Notes: generated by a model from the letters alone, not told the origin. DNA of 51,973 bases from Alphaproteobacteria bacterium (GCA_018826515.1 JAHKAM010000070.1:1-51973), one strand, 5' to 3'; positions 1-7,719 are shown, counted from the first letter of the stretch. Program-made: numbers and translations.

Positions 1-1846
1 CGCTCGCCGGGCCGGCGCCCTCGACAGACGCGGCGGGGCCCGGCGCGGGCGAGGGGACGCGCGCCGCGAGGATCAGGGCCGCGCCCGCCAGCAACAGCGC
101 CGCGACCCCGGCGGTCAGGTGAAAGACGCCGCTGCGCCCCAGGCCGCGCTCGGCCTGGCCGCAACCGGTCAGCCAGGCGCCCAGCGCCAGCAGCAGGCCG
201 GCTGCGAACAGCAGGCCCAGGGCGTCGGCCCCGGTCTGGCGGCTGAACACCCAGGCCAGCCACAGGGCGGTGGCGTACATCGGAAAGGCCAGCAGGTTCT
301 TGAGCCGCTCCATCCACGGGCCGGGCCGGGGCAGGCGCGCCAGCAGGCCGGGGGTCAGACTGACCGCCACGAAGGGCAGGGCGAGACCGAGTCCGAGACC
401 GAGGAAGACGGTCAACGCCATCGGCCATGGCATGACCAGCGCCGCGCCGAGGGCGAAGGCCATGAAGGGGGCCGTGCAGGGCGCGGCCACGATCACCGCC
501 AGCGCCCCGGTGAAGAAGGCGCCCAGACCGCCCGGCAGGCGCGCCAGCGGGCCTGATCCGGCCCCCTGCAGGCCGGCGCCGATATGGAAGACACCGGACA
601 GGTTCAACGCCACGGCCAGCATCAGCAGGGCCAGTCCCGCCGTCACCGGCGGCGACTGCAGCTGGAAGCCCCAGCCCACCGCCTCGCCGGCCGCCCGCAG
701 CGCCAGCAGGACGCCGGCCAGCAGCAGGAAGGTCGTCAGCACCCCGGCCAGGAAGGCCAGGCCGTCGCGGCGCGCATGGCGGGGGTCATGCGCCGAGGCC
801 GCCAGCGAGGCGGCCTTCATCGCCAGGATCGGGAAGACGCAGGGCATCAGGTTCAGGATCAGTCCGCCCAGCACCGCGAACAGCACGGCCCGGGCGAAGG
901 CCGCCAGCCCGTTTCCGGCCGCCGTTTCGGCGCCGGGGTCCGCGCTGGACGCGTCCGGCGCGGCGGCCAGTTCGCCCGAACCGCGGGTTCCGGCCGGCGC
1001 CGCGCCGGGCTCGGCCCGGATCTCCCAGGCGCCGTGGGCGGTGACCAGCACGCCCTCGACCGGTCCCGCCAGCCCTCCGGCCTGGGTCTGGCCGCCAGGC
1101 TGAAGGCTCAGGGTCAGGCCCTGCGGCCCCCATGCGCCGGTCTGGGCCGCGGGGTGGGCGATGACCCCGCCCTCGAAGGGAAAGAAATAACTGGGGCCGG
1201 GGTCGCGCCCGGCCAGCGGTCCGCCCGCGGCGCCCAGGGTGAGCACGCCGCTCTCCAGCGCGATCCGCGCCTCGACGCCCGCGGGTCGCGGCGCCGTCTC
1301 CAGCACCGCCGCGATGGCCTCGCCATGGCGCGGGTCCATCGGCGCCGCGCCGTCCCGGACGGGCAGGTCCAGCCTCAGGGTCAGTTCGTCCGGCACGCAC
1401 ATCTCGGCGCTGCACACGAGGAACAGCGCCCTGACGGTGAGCGGCAGGGTCGCGCCCGGCCGGACCGAGGCGGGGATCTCGATCGGGACCGGCAGATAGA
1501 CCACGCCGGAATAGCCGTAGTTCATCAACCCCGCGATCCGCTGACGCTCGGGGACGGGCCAGACGATGTCGCCGGCCTGCGCGCCCTGCGGCAGGGTCCA
1601 GGTCAGGGTGGTGGGGCCGCCCGAGTCGCCCGGGTTGCGCCAGTAGGTGTGCCATTCCGGCCGGATGGTCTGTTTGACCGCCACCACGGCTGTGGATCCC
1701 GGCGCGGCCCACGCCGACATGGGGACCAGCTCGGCCTCGATCCGTTCGGTGCGCTGCGGCCCCGCGCCTGTCGCGGTCTGGGCTGTGGCGACGACCGGCC
1801 AGGCGCTCATGACCAGCAGGATCAGCAATCGGACGAGATGGTTCAC
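1..1846 (-). CDS. DsbD-family thiol:disulfide interchange protein (3' end outside window)
   Basis: Inner-membrane protein of the DsbD/CcdA superfamily, which carries electrons from cytoplasmic thioredoxin to periplasmic thiol clients. The start is a GTG at 1846 with GGAGG four bases upstream; the first in-frame ATG is 12 codons further in. A signal peptide ends near VATAQ, followed by a periplasmic N-domain with a Cys pair (CSAEMC, about C145/C150). The multi-helix DsbD core follows, with both diagnostic cysteines: NLMPCVFP (about C336) and APCTAPF (about C457). About 615 codons are visible, and the reading frame runs off the left edge before any C-terminal thioredoxin domain is reached. Family assignment is firm; the substrate is not known. 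Confidence 0.9.
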   Translation of the reverse strand, partial: MNHLVRLLILLVMSAWPVVATAQTATGAGPQRTERIEAELVPMSAWAAPGSTAVVAVKQTIRPEWHTYWRNPGDSGGPTTLTWTLPQGAQAGDIVWPVPERQRIAGLMNYGYSGVVYLPVPIEIPASVRPGATLPLTVRALFLVCSAEMCVPDELTLRLDLPVRDGAAPMDPRHGEAIAAVLETAPRPAGVEARIALESGVLTLGAAGGPLAGRDPGPSYFFPFEGGVIAHPAAQTGAWGPQGLTLSLQPGGQTQAGGLAGPVEGVLVTAHGAWEIRAEPGAAPAGTRGSGELAAAPDASSADPGAETAAGNGLAAFARAVLFAVLGGLILNLMPCVFPILAMKAASLAASAHDPRHARRDGLAFLAGVLTTFLLLAGVLLALRAAGEAVGWGFQLQSPPVTAGLALLMLAVALNLSGVFHIGAGLQGAGSGPLARLPGGLGAFFTGALAVIVAAPCTAPFMAFALGAALVMPWPMALTVFLGLGLGLALPFVAVSLTPGLLARLPRPGPWMERLKNLLAFPMYATALWLAWVFSRQTGADALGLLFAAGLLLALGAWLTGCGQAERGLGRSGVFHLTAGVAALLLAGAALILAARVPSPAPGPAASVEGAGPAS

Positions 1847-1932
1847 GCGGCCTCCGGAGACGGTCGCGGCGACCTTAGCCGCCCGCACCCGTCCCCGTCA
1901 CCGCCCGCGTCAGCGACGCGGCGTCGCGCCGG

Positions 1933-2382
1933 TCAGCGCGGAACAGCCTCGACCAGAACCTCGGTGCGCCGTCGCATCGGCTCGCGCACCCCGGCCTCGG
2001 TCACCGCGCCCTCGTCGCCGGCGGCGTCGACATCGAACGCCGGGGCCGGCCAGCCCGCGGCGGTCAGCGCCTCGGCCACGGCCTGGGCGCGGTGTTCGGA
2101 CAGGCTCAGATTGGCCGTCGCTCCGCCGCGCGCGTCGGCCAGGCCCAGCACCTGCACCCTGCGGATGTCGCAGCCCTGCAGCTGCGCCGCCTCCATGCCG
2201 ATCGCCCGCCGCGCCGACTCGGTCAGCCGCGCCTCGCTGTCCGCGAAATAGATCTCGAACCGTTTGGTGACGCACGGCGACGGCTCCGCCACCACCGCGC
2301 TCCGGTCCATGAACCCGCCAATCCCGCACCCGGACAACCCCGCCATCCCGGCAAGCCCCGCAATCCCGATCAGTCGCTTCAT
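1933..2382 (-). CDS. OmpA-family lipoprotein
   Basis: Small outer-membrane lipoprotein of 149 residues. The start at 2382 is chosen because GAGGGG lies just upstream and the protein then begins with a lipoprotein signal whose lipobox is LSGC (C19). The rest resembles an OmpA C-terminal domain, the fold that binds peptidoglycan diaminopimelate: a FADSEARLT segment, then LSLSEHRAQAVAEAL, then a C-terminal RRRTEVLVE. An upstream in-frame start would bury the signal peptide. It lies downstream of the glycine-zipper lipoprotein gene but is separated from it by an intrinsic terminator. Peptidoglycan tethering is inferred from the family. Confidence 0.83.
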   Translation of the reverse strand: MKRLIGIAGLAGMAGLSGCGIGGFMDRSAVVAEPSPCVTKRFEIYFADSEARLTESARRAIGMEAAQLQGCDIRRVQVLGLADARGGATANLSLSEHRAQAVAEALTAAGWPAPAFDVDAAGDEGAVTEAGVREPMRRRTEVLVEAVPR

Positions 2383-2403
2383 ATCCAACCCCTCAATACC
2401 CAA

Positions 2404-2438
2404 GAAAAAGGGCGGCCCGCCTTCCGACGAACCGCCCT
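2404..2438 (-). terminator. Intrinsic terminator of the glycine-zipper lipoprotein gene
   Basis: On the minus strand a 7-bp stem (AGGGCGG / CCGCCCT, 2432-2438 with 2409-2415) is followed directly by TTTTTCTT. It lies 26-60 bases past the stop of the 2464-2814 gene and just before the start of the OmpA-family gene. Confidence 0.75.
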
Positions 2439-2463
2439 GAACTCTCACTCAGACAGCGCGCGC

Positions 2464-2814
2464 CTAGTAGCGACGCTGGCCGTTCTCCCAGTAGCACTCG
2501 TCCTGACGGCCGTCGTAGCAGTAGTAGTAGCGGTTCTGGTTGTCGCGATAGCGCTGCTGGTTGGCGCGATCCTGCTGCGAACCACGGACGGCGCCCGCAG
2601 CGCCGCCGACCACGGCGCCGATGGCCGCGCCCCGGCCCGCATTGCCGTCGCCGACATTGTTGCCGATGATGGCGCCGGCGACTGCGCCGATGCCGGCGCC
2701 GATGGCGCCCTGACGCACGGTTTCATTCGGACCCGTGCTGTTGCCGTACTGGTCGGTCGCGCAGGCGCTGGCCAGGAGGCCGGCGCCGGCGATGGCGATG
2801 ATTGCCTTGTTCAT
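2464..2814 (-). CDS. Glycine-zipper lipoprotein (Rick_17kDa/OmpA-like 2TM type)
   Basis: 116-residue envelope protein. The start at 2814 has AAGGA about seven bases upstream and opens a signal peptide with a lipobox-like ASAC. The middle is a glycine zipper: repeated small-residue segments such as GAIGAGIGAVAGAIIGNN and GAAIGAVVGGAAGAV, typical of 17-kDa surface antigen / SmpA-like membrane proteins. The C-terminus is rich in Tyr, Arg and Gln with CYDG..DECYW cysteines. An EcfG-type promoter sits about 34 bases upstream of the start, so general-stress control is likely. The molecular role is unknown. Confidence 0.82.
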   Translation of the reverse strand: MNKAIIAIAGAGLLASACATDQYGNSTGPNETVRQGAIGAGIGAVAGAIIGNNVGDGNAGRGAAIGAVVGGAAGAVRGSQQDRANQQRYRDNQNRYYYCYDGRQDECYWENGQRRY

Positions 2815-2854
2815 ATGGATTTCCTTCATCCCTCGGGTTCGCCCCACGGGTGTG

Positions 2855-2880
2855 AACGCTGGAATAAGCGTTGCGGTTCC
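2855..2880 (-). promoter_or_regulatory. EcfG-type stress promoter for the glycine-zipper lipoprotein gene
   Basis: On the minus strand GGAAC (2880-2876) and CGTT (2858-2855) are separated by 17 bases, matching the alphaproteobacterial EcfG consensus GGAAC-N16/17-CGTT. Predicted transcription start is near 2848, giving a leader of roughly 34 nt to the ATG at 2814. Confidence 0.75.
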
Positions 2881-2896
2881 CGCGGTATGATCAAGG

Positions 2897-2911
2897 TTAA
2901 GTCTGTATTAG
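2897..2911. promoter_or_regulatory. Possible CtrA-like box
   Basis: TTAA-N7-TTAG, one mismatch from the CtrA consensus TTAA-N7-TTAA used in Caulobacterales. It lies 64-78 bases upstream of the gene at 2975. TTAA is rare in this GC-rich sequence, but a single near-match is weak evidence. Confidence 0.25.
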
Positions 2912-2974
2912 GCTTCAGTCGATGTCGCACGGAGGGTGTGGCTTCGATTTTCTGGGTTGAGACGGGGGTTTCGT

Positions 2975-3319
2975 ATGCGTTTTTCTGAACCGGTCCGCAT
3001 GGCGGACGATGGTGAGCACAGCCCGGTGTGGGCGCGATCCAAGCGGCGCTCGGGGGGCAATCCGCTGATTGGGATCCTTGTCACCCTGCTGGCGCTGTTC
3101 GGCGTTCTGACGGCTGTTCTCGGCATCAAGGAGCAGTCGCTGGCCGAAGGCGGCGCCATGATGGACGGCTGGATCGCCAAGGGCGTCTCCACGGTCCGCG
3201 GGGAAGCTCCCAGGGTCGCCGAGGAAGCGGCGGACGCCGCCGGCGCCGCGGCTGAACAGGCCGGAGACGCTGCCCAAGCCGGAGCCGCCGCCGCTACCGA
3301 CGAGATGAAGAAGCAATAG
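2975..3319 (+). CDS. Small membrane protein with Ala-rich tail, unknown function
   Basis: 114 residues. The ATG at 2975 is preferred because GGGGG lies about six bases upstream; an ATG at 2999 has no ribosome binding site. One hydrophobic helix (about residues 30-50, PLIGILVTLLALFGVLTAVL) is followed by an amphipathic, Ala/Glu-rich C-terminal region ending in DEMKKQ. I recognise no family. It precedes the lipid-kinase operon but is separated from it by that operon's own EcfG promoter. Confidence 0.6.
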   Translation: MRFSEPVRMADDGEHSPVWARSKRRSGGNPLIGILVTLLALFGVLTAVLGIKEQSLAEGGAMMDGWIAKGVSTVRGEAPRVAEEAADAAGAAAEQAGDAAQAGAAAATDEMKKQ

Positions 3320-3341
3320 TCACGCTTCTGGGATCCCGACC

Positions 3342-3366
3342 GGAACATCGTCCCGGTCGGGACGTT
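3342..3366 (+). promoter_or_regulatory. EcfG-type stress promoter for the lipid kinase / phosphoesterase operon
   Basis: GGAAC (3342-3346), 16 bases, then CGTT (3363-3366): an exact EcfG consensus. The -10 element ends only eight bases before the ATG at 3375, so the transcript should start almost at the start codon. Confidence 0.8.
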
Positions 3367-3374
3367 CGGGCGAC

Positions 3375-4346
3375 ATGACAGACACCGTGACGCTGGCGAG
3401 CGATCTCGCGACTACGGCCGAAACTCCGACCGTCGAGCCCCATAGTCTTACGCCGCACGTCGCGTTGGGACGGGCCATCATGCTCGTCAACCCGCTGTCC
3501 GGCGGGGTGGGCCCCAACGCCCTGGAAGAGGCGGAGGCGATCCTCGCCGACTACGCCTTCGATGCTGAGATCGTGGCTCTGGAGGGCGGACAGTTCGACG
3601 CGCAGATCCAGCAGGCGCTGGATGCCCGACCCGACGTCCTTCTGGTGCTTGCCGGAGACGGGACCGCAGGGACCATCGCCTCGCGCGCCGGTCCTGACGG
3701 TCCGCTGGTCGCTCCCCTGCCGGGCGGCACCATGAATATGCTCCCCAGGGCGCTATACGGCACTGCCGACTGGAAGATCGCATTGAGACGGACGCTTGAA
3801 GAGGGCGCGCCGCAGTCGGTCGCGGGAGGCGAGGTTACCGATGGCCAGTTCCGCCAGGCTTTCTACTGCGCCGCCATTCTCGGGGCGCCCGCCCTTTGGG
3901 CGCCTGCCCGCGAGGCGGTGCGCGAGGGCAAATTCGGTCTCGCCTGGGCGTATGGCCGCAGGGCTCTGAAGCGGGCCTTCTCCGGGCGGCTCCGCTTCTC
4001 CCTGGATGACCGGACCGTGCGCCGCGCTGAGGCGCTTGTGGTCATCAGTCCGATGATCTCCAGGGCCATGGACGAGAACACCGGGCTGGAGGCGGCGGCG
4101 ATGAACCCGGCCGATGCGGTCCAGGCTTTCCGACTCGCCGCCCACGCCGTGTTTGACGACTGGCGCCAGGACCCCGCCGTGACCACCAAGGCGATCCAGA
4201 AGGCGACCATCCGCGCCCGGTCGCGCATTCCCGCGGTGATCGACGGCGAACCCGCCCTGCTGCGCCATGAGGCCAGGGTGCGCTTCATCCGGACGGCCTT
4301 CCGGGCGCTCGCCCCCAATCCGCCGGCGGCCGAGGACAGCGTCTAG
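3375..4346 (+). CDS. Diacylglycerol-kinase-family lipid kinase-like protein
   Basis: 323 residues with the DAGK catalytic fold, which transfers a phosphate from ATP to a lipid. Visible motifs: LVNPLSGG (37-44), the nucleotide loop AGDGT (93-97; the usual form is GGDGT) and PLPGGTMNML (114-123; the usual form is PLGTGND). The substitution of the usual GTGND element suggests a divergent substrate. The C-terminal part ends with the IDGEPALL segment common in this family. The gene overlaps the next by one base (TAGTG), so the two are co-translated. An EcfG promoter lies directly upstream, and no Shine-Dalgarno precedes the ATG. Confidence 0.82.
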   Translation: MTDTVTLASDLATTAETPTVEPHSLTPHVALGRAIMLVNPLSGGVGPNALEEAEAILADYAFDAEIVALEGGQFDAQIQQALDARPDVLLVLAGDGTAGTIASRAGPDGPLVAPLPGGTMNMLPRALYGTADWKIALRRTLEEGAPQSVAGGEVTDGQFRQAFYCAAILGAPALWAPAREAVREGKFGLAWAYGRRALKRAFSGRLRFSLDDRTVRRAEALVVISPMISRAMDENTGLEAAAMNPADAVQAFRLAAHAVFDDWRQDPAVTTKAIQKATIRARSRIPAVIDGEPALLRHEARVRFIRTAFRALAPNPPAAEDSV

Positions 4347-5197
4347 TGGGGCGCATTCTCCAGTTCTCCGACATTCATTTCGGCTGCGAGCACGTCCACG
4401 CCTGCGAAGCGGCCCTCGACTATGCCCATGCGACGCCGCACGATCTGGTTTTGATAACGGGCGACATCACCCAGCAGGGCCTGCCCCGCGAGTTCGAGGC
4501 GGCCGGTCGCTGGATCGCCCGCATGCCGGATCCGCGGTTCGTCATCGTCGGGAATCACGATGTTCCCTACTGGAGCCTGTCGGCGCGGCTGTTCAGCCCG
4601 TGGAAGGCGTTCGAACGCGCCACCGGCCACCCGGCCCACGACCACCAGTTTCTCAGCCCGAACCTGATGGTGCGCGGGGTGGTCACCGCGCGTGGCTGGC
4701 AGGCCCGCGTCAATTGGTCCAAGGGCGTCATCGACCTGGAACAGACCCGCAGGGCTGCCGAGGCCCTGCGCCAGGCGCCGGTTGGCGCGCTGCGGGTGTT
4801 GGCTTGCCATCATCCGCTGGTCGAGATGATCGGCGCCCCGATGACCGGCGAGGTCAAGCGCGGTGAAGCGGCAGCGCTGATCTTCGCCGAGGCCGGCGTC
4901 GACCTGATCACCACCGGCCACGTCCATGTGCCTTTCGCCCTGCCGATCACCGTTGCCGACCATTGCTCCTATGCCGTCGGATGCGGCACCCTTTCGCATC
5001 GCGAACGTGGCTCGCCGCCGGGTTTCAACCGGATCGACTGGGACGCCCACCACATCACTGTCACCGCCATGGCCTGGACGGGCGATCGCTTCGAGCCGGA
5101 TCAGACCTGGAAACTGCCTCGCCGTCAGGACACCCGCCGGACCGCGACGGCTCCGAGCCCCAACGAAGCCGGCCAGATGGAAAAGGCCGCGGTCTGA
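4346..5197 (+). CDS. Calcineurin-like metallophosphoesterase
   Basis: 283 residues starting at a GTG that shares a base with the upstream TAG stop. All five metal-binding blocks are present: SDIHFG (D9, H11), GD (39-40), GNHD (69-72), CHHP (H155/H156) and GHVH (191-194). This fits the class III / cpdA-like phosphodiesterase group with two metal ions. Coupling to a lipid kinase suggests a linked phospho-lipid or nucleotide reaction, but the substrate cannot be read from the sequence. It shares the EcfG promoter at 3342. Confidence 0.87.
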   Translation: MGRILQFSDIHFGCEHVHACEAALDYAHATPHDLVLITGDITQQGLPREFEAAGRWIARMPDPRFVIVGNHDVPYWSLSARLFSPWKAFERATGHPAHDHQFLSPNLMVRGVVTARGWQARVNWSKGVIDLEQTRRAAEALRQAPVGALRVLACHHPLVEMIGAPMTGEVKRGEAAALIFAEAGVDLITTGHVHVPFALPITVADHCSYAVGCGTLSHRERGSPPGFNRIDWDAHHITVTAMAWTGDRFEPDQTWKLPRRQDTRRTATAPSPNEAGQMEKAAV

Positions 5198-5236
5198 CGA
5201 CCACGGCCCTTCCGGAATTCGGACTGTCAGGCGTTG

Positions 5237-5413
5237 CTAGGGGCGGGTTCCGCGCCCTCGAAGTCCGCCCGCGATCAACGAGATCACGAACAGGATGATC
5301 GCGATGATCGCGACGAATTTGGCGATCTCGAACGAGAAATTGGCGATGCCGCCGAAACCGAGCACGGCGGCGACGAGAGCGACGACCAGAAAGATGATTG
5401 CCCAACGAAGCAT
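5237..5413 (-). CDS. DUF1328 (YtjA-like) small membrane protein
   Basis: 58 residues, two transmembrane helices: [20 protein letters not shown] and a second from [18 protein letters not shown], ending in a short Arg-rich tail. This matches the DUF1328/YtjA pattern in length and in the conserved GGIA between helices. The start at 5413 has a GGAG-type ribosome binding site; an upstream in-frame start would add an unrelated N-terminus. A dedicated EcfG promoter lies 65-89 bases upstream, consistent with the stress induction reported for such small membrane proteins. Confidence 0.88.
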   Translation of the reverse strand: MLRWAIIFLVVALVAAVLGFGGIANFSFEIAKFVAIIAIILFVISLIAGGLRGRGTRP

Positions 5414-5477
5414 GAGACGCTCCTCCAGAATGATTGATCCAACGGAGAGCGGATCATCTCCGCACGCCTGGGCGATC

Positions 5478-5502
5478 AACGTTCCGGGAGCGGCCCCGTT
5501 CC
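5478..5502 (-). promoter_or_regulatory. EcfG-type stress promoter for the DUF1328 gene
   Basis: Minus strand GGAAC (5502-5498), 16 bases, CGTT (5481-5478). It lies just past the stop of the 5507-5917 gene and reads toward the ATG at 5413, giving the DUF1328 gene its own stress promoter inside a stress cluster. Confidence 0.8.
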
Positions 5503-5506
5503 GGTC

Positions 5507-5917
5507 TCAGCGGCGGCGACGGCTGCCGTGCGATTTCTCGGTGAAGGCTGCCGCGACCATGGTCGCCAGGGCCGGGTTCCTCAGGAAGATCCAGCCGCCG
5601 GCCAAGGCCGCCACCGTGCCCAGGATCGGCCGCTGACGGAACAGCATGAAGGCGCGCTGGCCGAGGCCCGAGACCTCTTCATCATCTTCCTCGTCCTCCG
5701 ACTCGCCGCGCGCGAGGAAGGTCAGGGCGACCACAAGGGCGACCACGGCGAACAGCAGGAAGGTGATCGACGCGGCGGCGAGCGGGGGGACGACCATCAT
5801 CAGGGCGTAGAAGACCGCCCCGCCCAGCGCCAGGATGGCCACCAGGGCGGCGCCCGCCGCGACCGAGGCCGCGATGGCCTTCTTGACCAGACCCCGGGCC
5901 ATGCCTGCGCCGAGCAT
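5507..5917 (-). CDS. YqjE / phage-holin-3_6-like membrane protein
   Basis: 136 residues, starting at an ATG that overlaps the TGA of the upstream gene (TGATG). Two long hydrophobic stretches (about residues 13-45 and 47-68) are followed by a strikingly acidic patch (ESEDEEDDEE), then a third hydrophobic segment and a basic C-terminus (SRRRR). This order after a YqjD-like gene matches the yqjD-yqjE arrangement, where the partner is annotated as a holin-superfamily protein. There is no phage context, so a stress-related membrane role is more likely than lysis. Confidence 0.72.
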   Translation of the reverse strand: MLGAGMARGLVKKAIAASVAAGAALVAILALGGAVFYALMMVVPPLAAASITFLLFAVVALVVALTFLARGESEDEEDDEEVSGLGQRAFMLFRQRPILGTVAALAGGWIFLRNPALATMVAAAFTEKSHGSRRRR

Positions 5918-6297
5918 CAGCGCCGACGACCGGCGAGCAGCATCCCCAGCACAACGCCGACGCCGAGGGCGATGGCGGTCGATTGCATCGGCCGCTCCTG
6001 CACGCGCTCGACAAGGTAGCGCTGCGCCTCGTCGAAGCGCTCGCTGGCGTCGTCGTAGTATTCCTGACCACGCACGCGGGCGGTGTCGTAATAGCCACGG
6101 GCCCGCTCGCGCAGGACGTCGGCCTCTTCCCTCAGACGGCTTTCGGTCTCGACGGCCTTGGCGCGCAGACGGGCTTCCGCCGCCGTCGCCTTTTCCCGCA
6201 GCCGGGCCTTCTCTTCGGCGCCGAGCACCTTGAGGTCGTCCTTGAGGGTGTTGATGTCGTTCTTCACGGCTGTCCGTGCTGCCTTGGTCGTGGCCAT
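5917..6297 (-). CDS. DUF883/YqjD-ElaB-like membrane-anchored coiled-coil protein
   Basis: 126 residues. The start at 6297 has GGAGCG eight bases upstream. Residues about 10-95 form a charged, helix-forming segment (KNDINTLKDDLKVLGAEEK onward) and the C-terminus is a single helix ending in GMLLAGRRR. This is the layout of ElaB/YqjD, C-tail-anchored inner-membrane proteins that bind ribosomes in stationary-phase E. coli. It is coupled to the YqjE-like gene and preceded by a perfect EcfG promoter. The role here is inferred from the family. Confidence 0.8.
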   Translation of the reverse strand: MATTKAARTAVKNDINTLKDDLKVLGAEEKARLREKATAAEARLRAKAVETESRLREEADVLRERARGYYDTARVRGQEYYDDASERFDEAQRYLVERVQERPMQSTAIALGVGVVLGMLLAGRRR

Positions 6298-6350
6298 TGT
6301 GCGCGCTCCGATTTGCAAGCTTGACGGTTAGATAGAGAACCCTGAGCCGG

Positions 6351-6375
6351 AACGCCACTGTGCGGTGACGGTTCC
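6351..6375 (-). promoter_or_regulatory. EcfG-type stress promoter for the YqjD/YqjE-like operon
   Basis: Minus strand GGAAC (6375-6371), 16 bases, CGTT (6354-6351), reading toward the ATG at 6297 with a predicted leader of about 45 nt. The plus strand also carries GGAAC at 6349-6353, but with CGGTT at the wrong spacing, so I call only the minus-strand promoter. Confidence 0.8.
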
Positions 6376-6433
6376 CGCATTGCACCATGACCCCGCAGTG
6401 GCGAAGCGCCGCGTCCCGGAATAGACAGGGCGG

Positions 6434-7087
6434 ATGACTGAATGGCTGTTTCCTCCCGCATCGACGCCCTCATTGCCGATCCATGGATCGCGCGAGCGAT
6501 TTCCTGTCCGCCGGATTCTGTGCGTGGGTCAGAACTATGCGGCCCACGCGCGGGAGATGGGTCACACCCGCGCCGAGCCCTTCTTCTTTACCAAACCGGC
6601 CGACGCGGTGGTCGTTGACGACGCCGACCCGGCCTTCCCGACGGCGACCGCCAACCTGCATCACGAGGTAGAACTCGTCTGCGCCATCGGCGAGGATGGA
6701 GGAATCGTCGGCTGGGCGGTCGGTTGTGATCTGACGCGCCGTGATCTTCAGGCCGCGGCCAAGGAAAAAGGCCGGCCGTGGGACGCCGCCAAGGGGTTCG
6801 ACCAGTCCGCCCCATGCGGCGCCCTCACCCTCGGCCCCCTGCCGGAGTCGACTGCGCTCATCACCCTGTCGGTGAACGGCGAAACCCGTCAGTCCGGCCG
6901 CCTGGACGACATGGTCTGGAACCCGGAGGAAATTCTCGCCAAGGCGCGAGAGCTCTGGGATGTCCGGCCCGGCGACCTGATCTTCACCGGCACGCCCGAA
7001 GGCGTCGGTCCGCTCCGGCCCGGCGACCGTGTGGAGGCGGCCATAGGCGGCCTGCAACCCCTCAGCTTCACGGTGATCCCGCGATGA
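6434..7087 (+). CDS. Fumarylacetoacetate hydrolase family protein (fumarylpyruvate hydrolase-like)
   Basis: 217 residues, the short form of the FAH family, which cleaves carbon-carbon bonds in acylpyruvates with a divalent metal. Visible: CVGQNYAAHAREMG, the metal motif HHEVELVCAIGED, DLTRRDLQ, KGFDQSAP and GDLIFTGTPEGVGPL. The length and motifs match YcgM/NagK-type acylpyruvases rather than the long tyrosine-pathway enzyme. The stop overlaps the ATG of a maleylacetoacetate/maleylpyruvate isomerase, so the pair probably performs isomerisation then hydrolysis at the end of a gentisate- or homogentisate-type route. No ring-cleavage dioxygenase is present here. Confidence 0.88.
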   Translation: MTEWLFPPASTPSLPIHGSRERFPVRRILCVGQNYAAHAREMGHTRAEPFFFTKPADAVVVDDADPAFPTATANLHHEVELVCAIGEDGGIVGWAVGCDLTRRDLQAAAKEKGRPWDAAKGFDQSAPCGALTLGPLPESTALITLSVNGETRQSGRLDDMVWNPEEILAKARELWDVRPGDLIFTGTPEGVGPLRPGDRVEAAIGGLQPLSFTVIPR

Positions 7088-7716
7088 TCCTTCACGGCTA
7101 CTGGCGGTCGGGCGCCGCCTACCGCACCCGTATCGCCCTCGCCCTCAAGGGGCTGGCCTATGACCAGCAGGGGGTCGATCTGCGAACCGGCGCGCAACGG
7201 TCAGAGACCTTCGTCGCCCTCAATCCACAGGCCATGGTGCCCGCGCTGGAGATCGACGGCGCCGTCCTGACCCAGAGCCCGGCCATCCTTGAATGGCTGG
7301 AGGAGACCTTTCCCGCGCCGGCGCTGTTGCCCGAGGACCCGGTAGATCGCGCCCATGTCCGGGCCATGGCGGCATTGATCGGCTGCGATATCCATCCGCT
7401 CAACAATCTACGCGTCGGCAAGGCCTTGCGTGAGACCTTTGGCGCCGACCAGGCGGCTGTCGATGCCTGGGCCGCCCGCTGGATTTCGCCAGGCTTCGAG
7501 GCGCTGGAGGCGCTGGTCGCCCGCCACGGGGCCGGCTGGTGTTTCGGCGACGCGCCGACACTGGCCGACTGCTATCTGATCCCGCAGATCTATTCGGCCC
7601 GCCGTTTCAACGTCGCGCTCGACGCCTTCCCCGGGCTGCTTGCGATCGAGACGACAGCCGCCAGCCATCCCGCCTTTATTGCGGCCCATCCGGACGCCCA
7701 GCCCGACGCTGACTGA
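7084..7716 (+). CDS. maiA: Maleylacetoacetate (maleylpyruvate) isomerase, GST zeta class
   Basis: 210 residues. The ATG at 7084 overlaps the upstream TGA (ATGA), so translation is coupled. The N-terminal thioredoxin-fold domain carries the zeta-class signature SGAAYRTRIALALKG, close to the usual SSCSxRVR; NPQAMVPALEIDG and LTQSPAILEWLEE (glutathione contact) follow. The helical C-domain has CDIHPLNNLRV and TLADCYLIPQ, both typical of MaiA. It isomerises maleyl to fumaryl compounds using glutathione, feeding the preceding hydrolase. Whether maleylpyruvate or maleylacetoacetate is the substrate cannot be decided. Confidence 0.88.
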   Translation: MILHGYWRSGAAYRTRIALALKGLAYDQQGVDLRTGAQRSETFVALNPQAMVPALEIDGAVLTQSPAILEWLEETFPAPALLPEDPVDRAHVRAMAALIGCDIHPLNNLRVGKALRETFGADQAAVDAWAARWISPGFEALEALVARHGAGWCFGDAPTLADCYLIPQIYSARRFNVALDAFPGLLAIETTAASHPAFIAAHPDAQPDAD

Positions 7717-7719
7717 GGC

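Noticed and set aside
584..2251. Long plus-strand open frame opposite the DsbD and OmpA-like genes
   Set aside because: Arg/Gln-rich shadow with no family; the minus strand has clear genes with ribosome binding sites.
5214..5236. GGAAT...CGTT resembling an EcfG promoter near 5214
   Set aside because: First element has a mismatch and the spacer is only 13 bases.
5507..5917. Prophage holin
   Set aside because: No phage genes nearby; the coupling to a YqjD-like gene and an EcfG promoter fits the yqjDE stress pair better.
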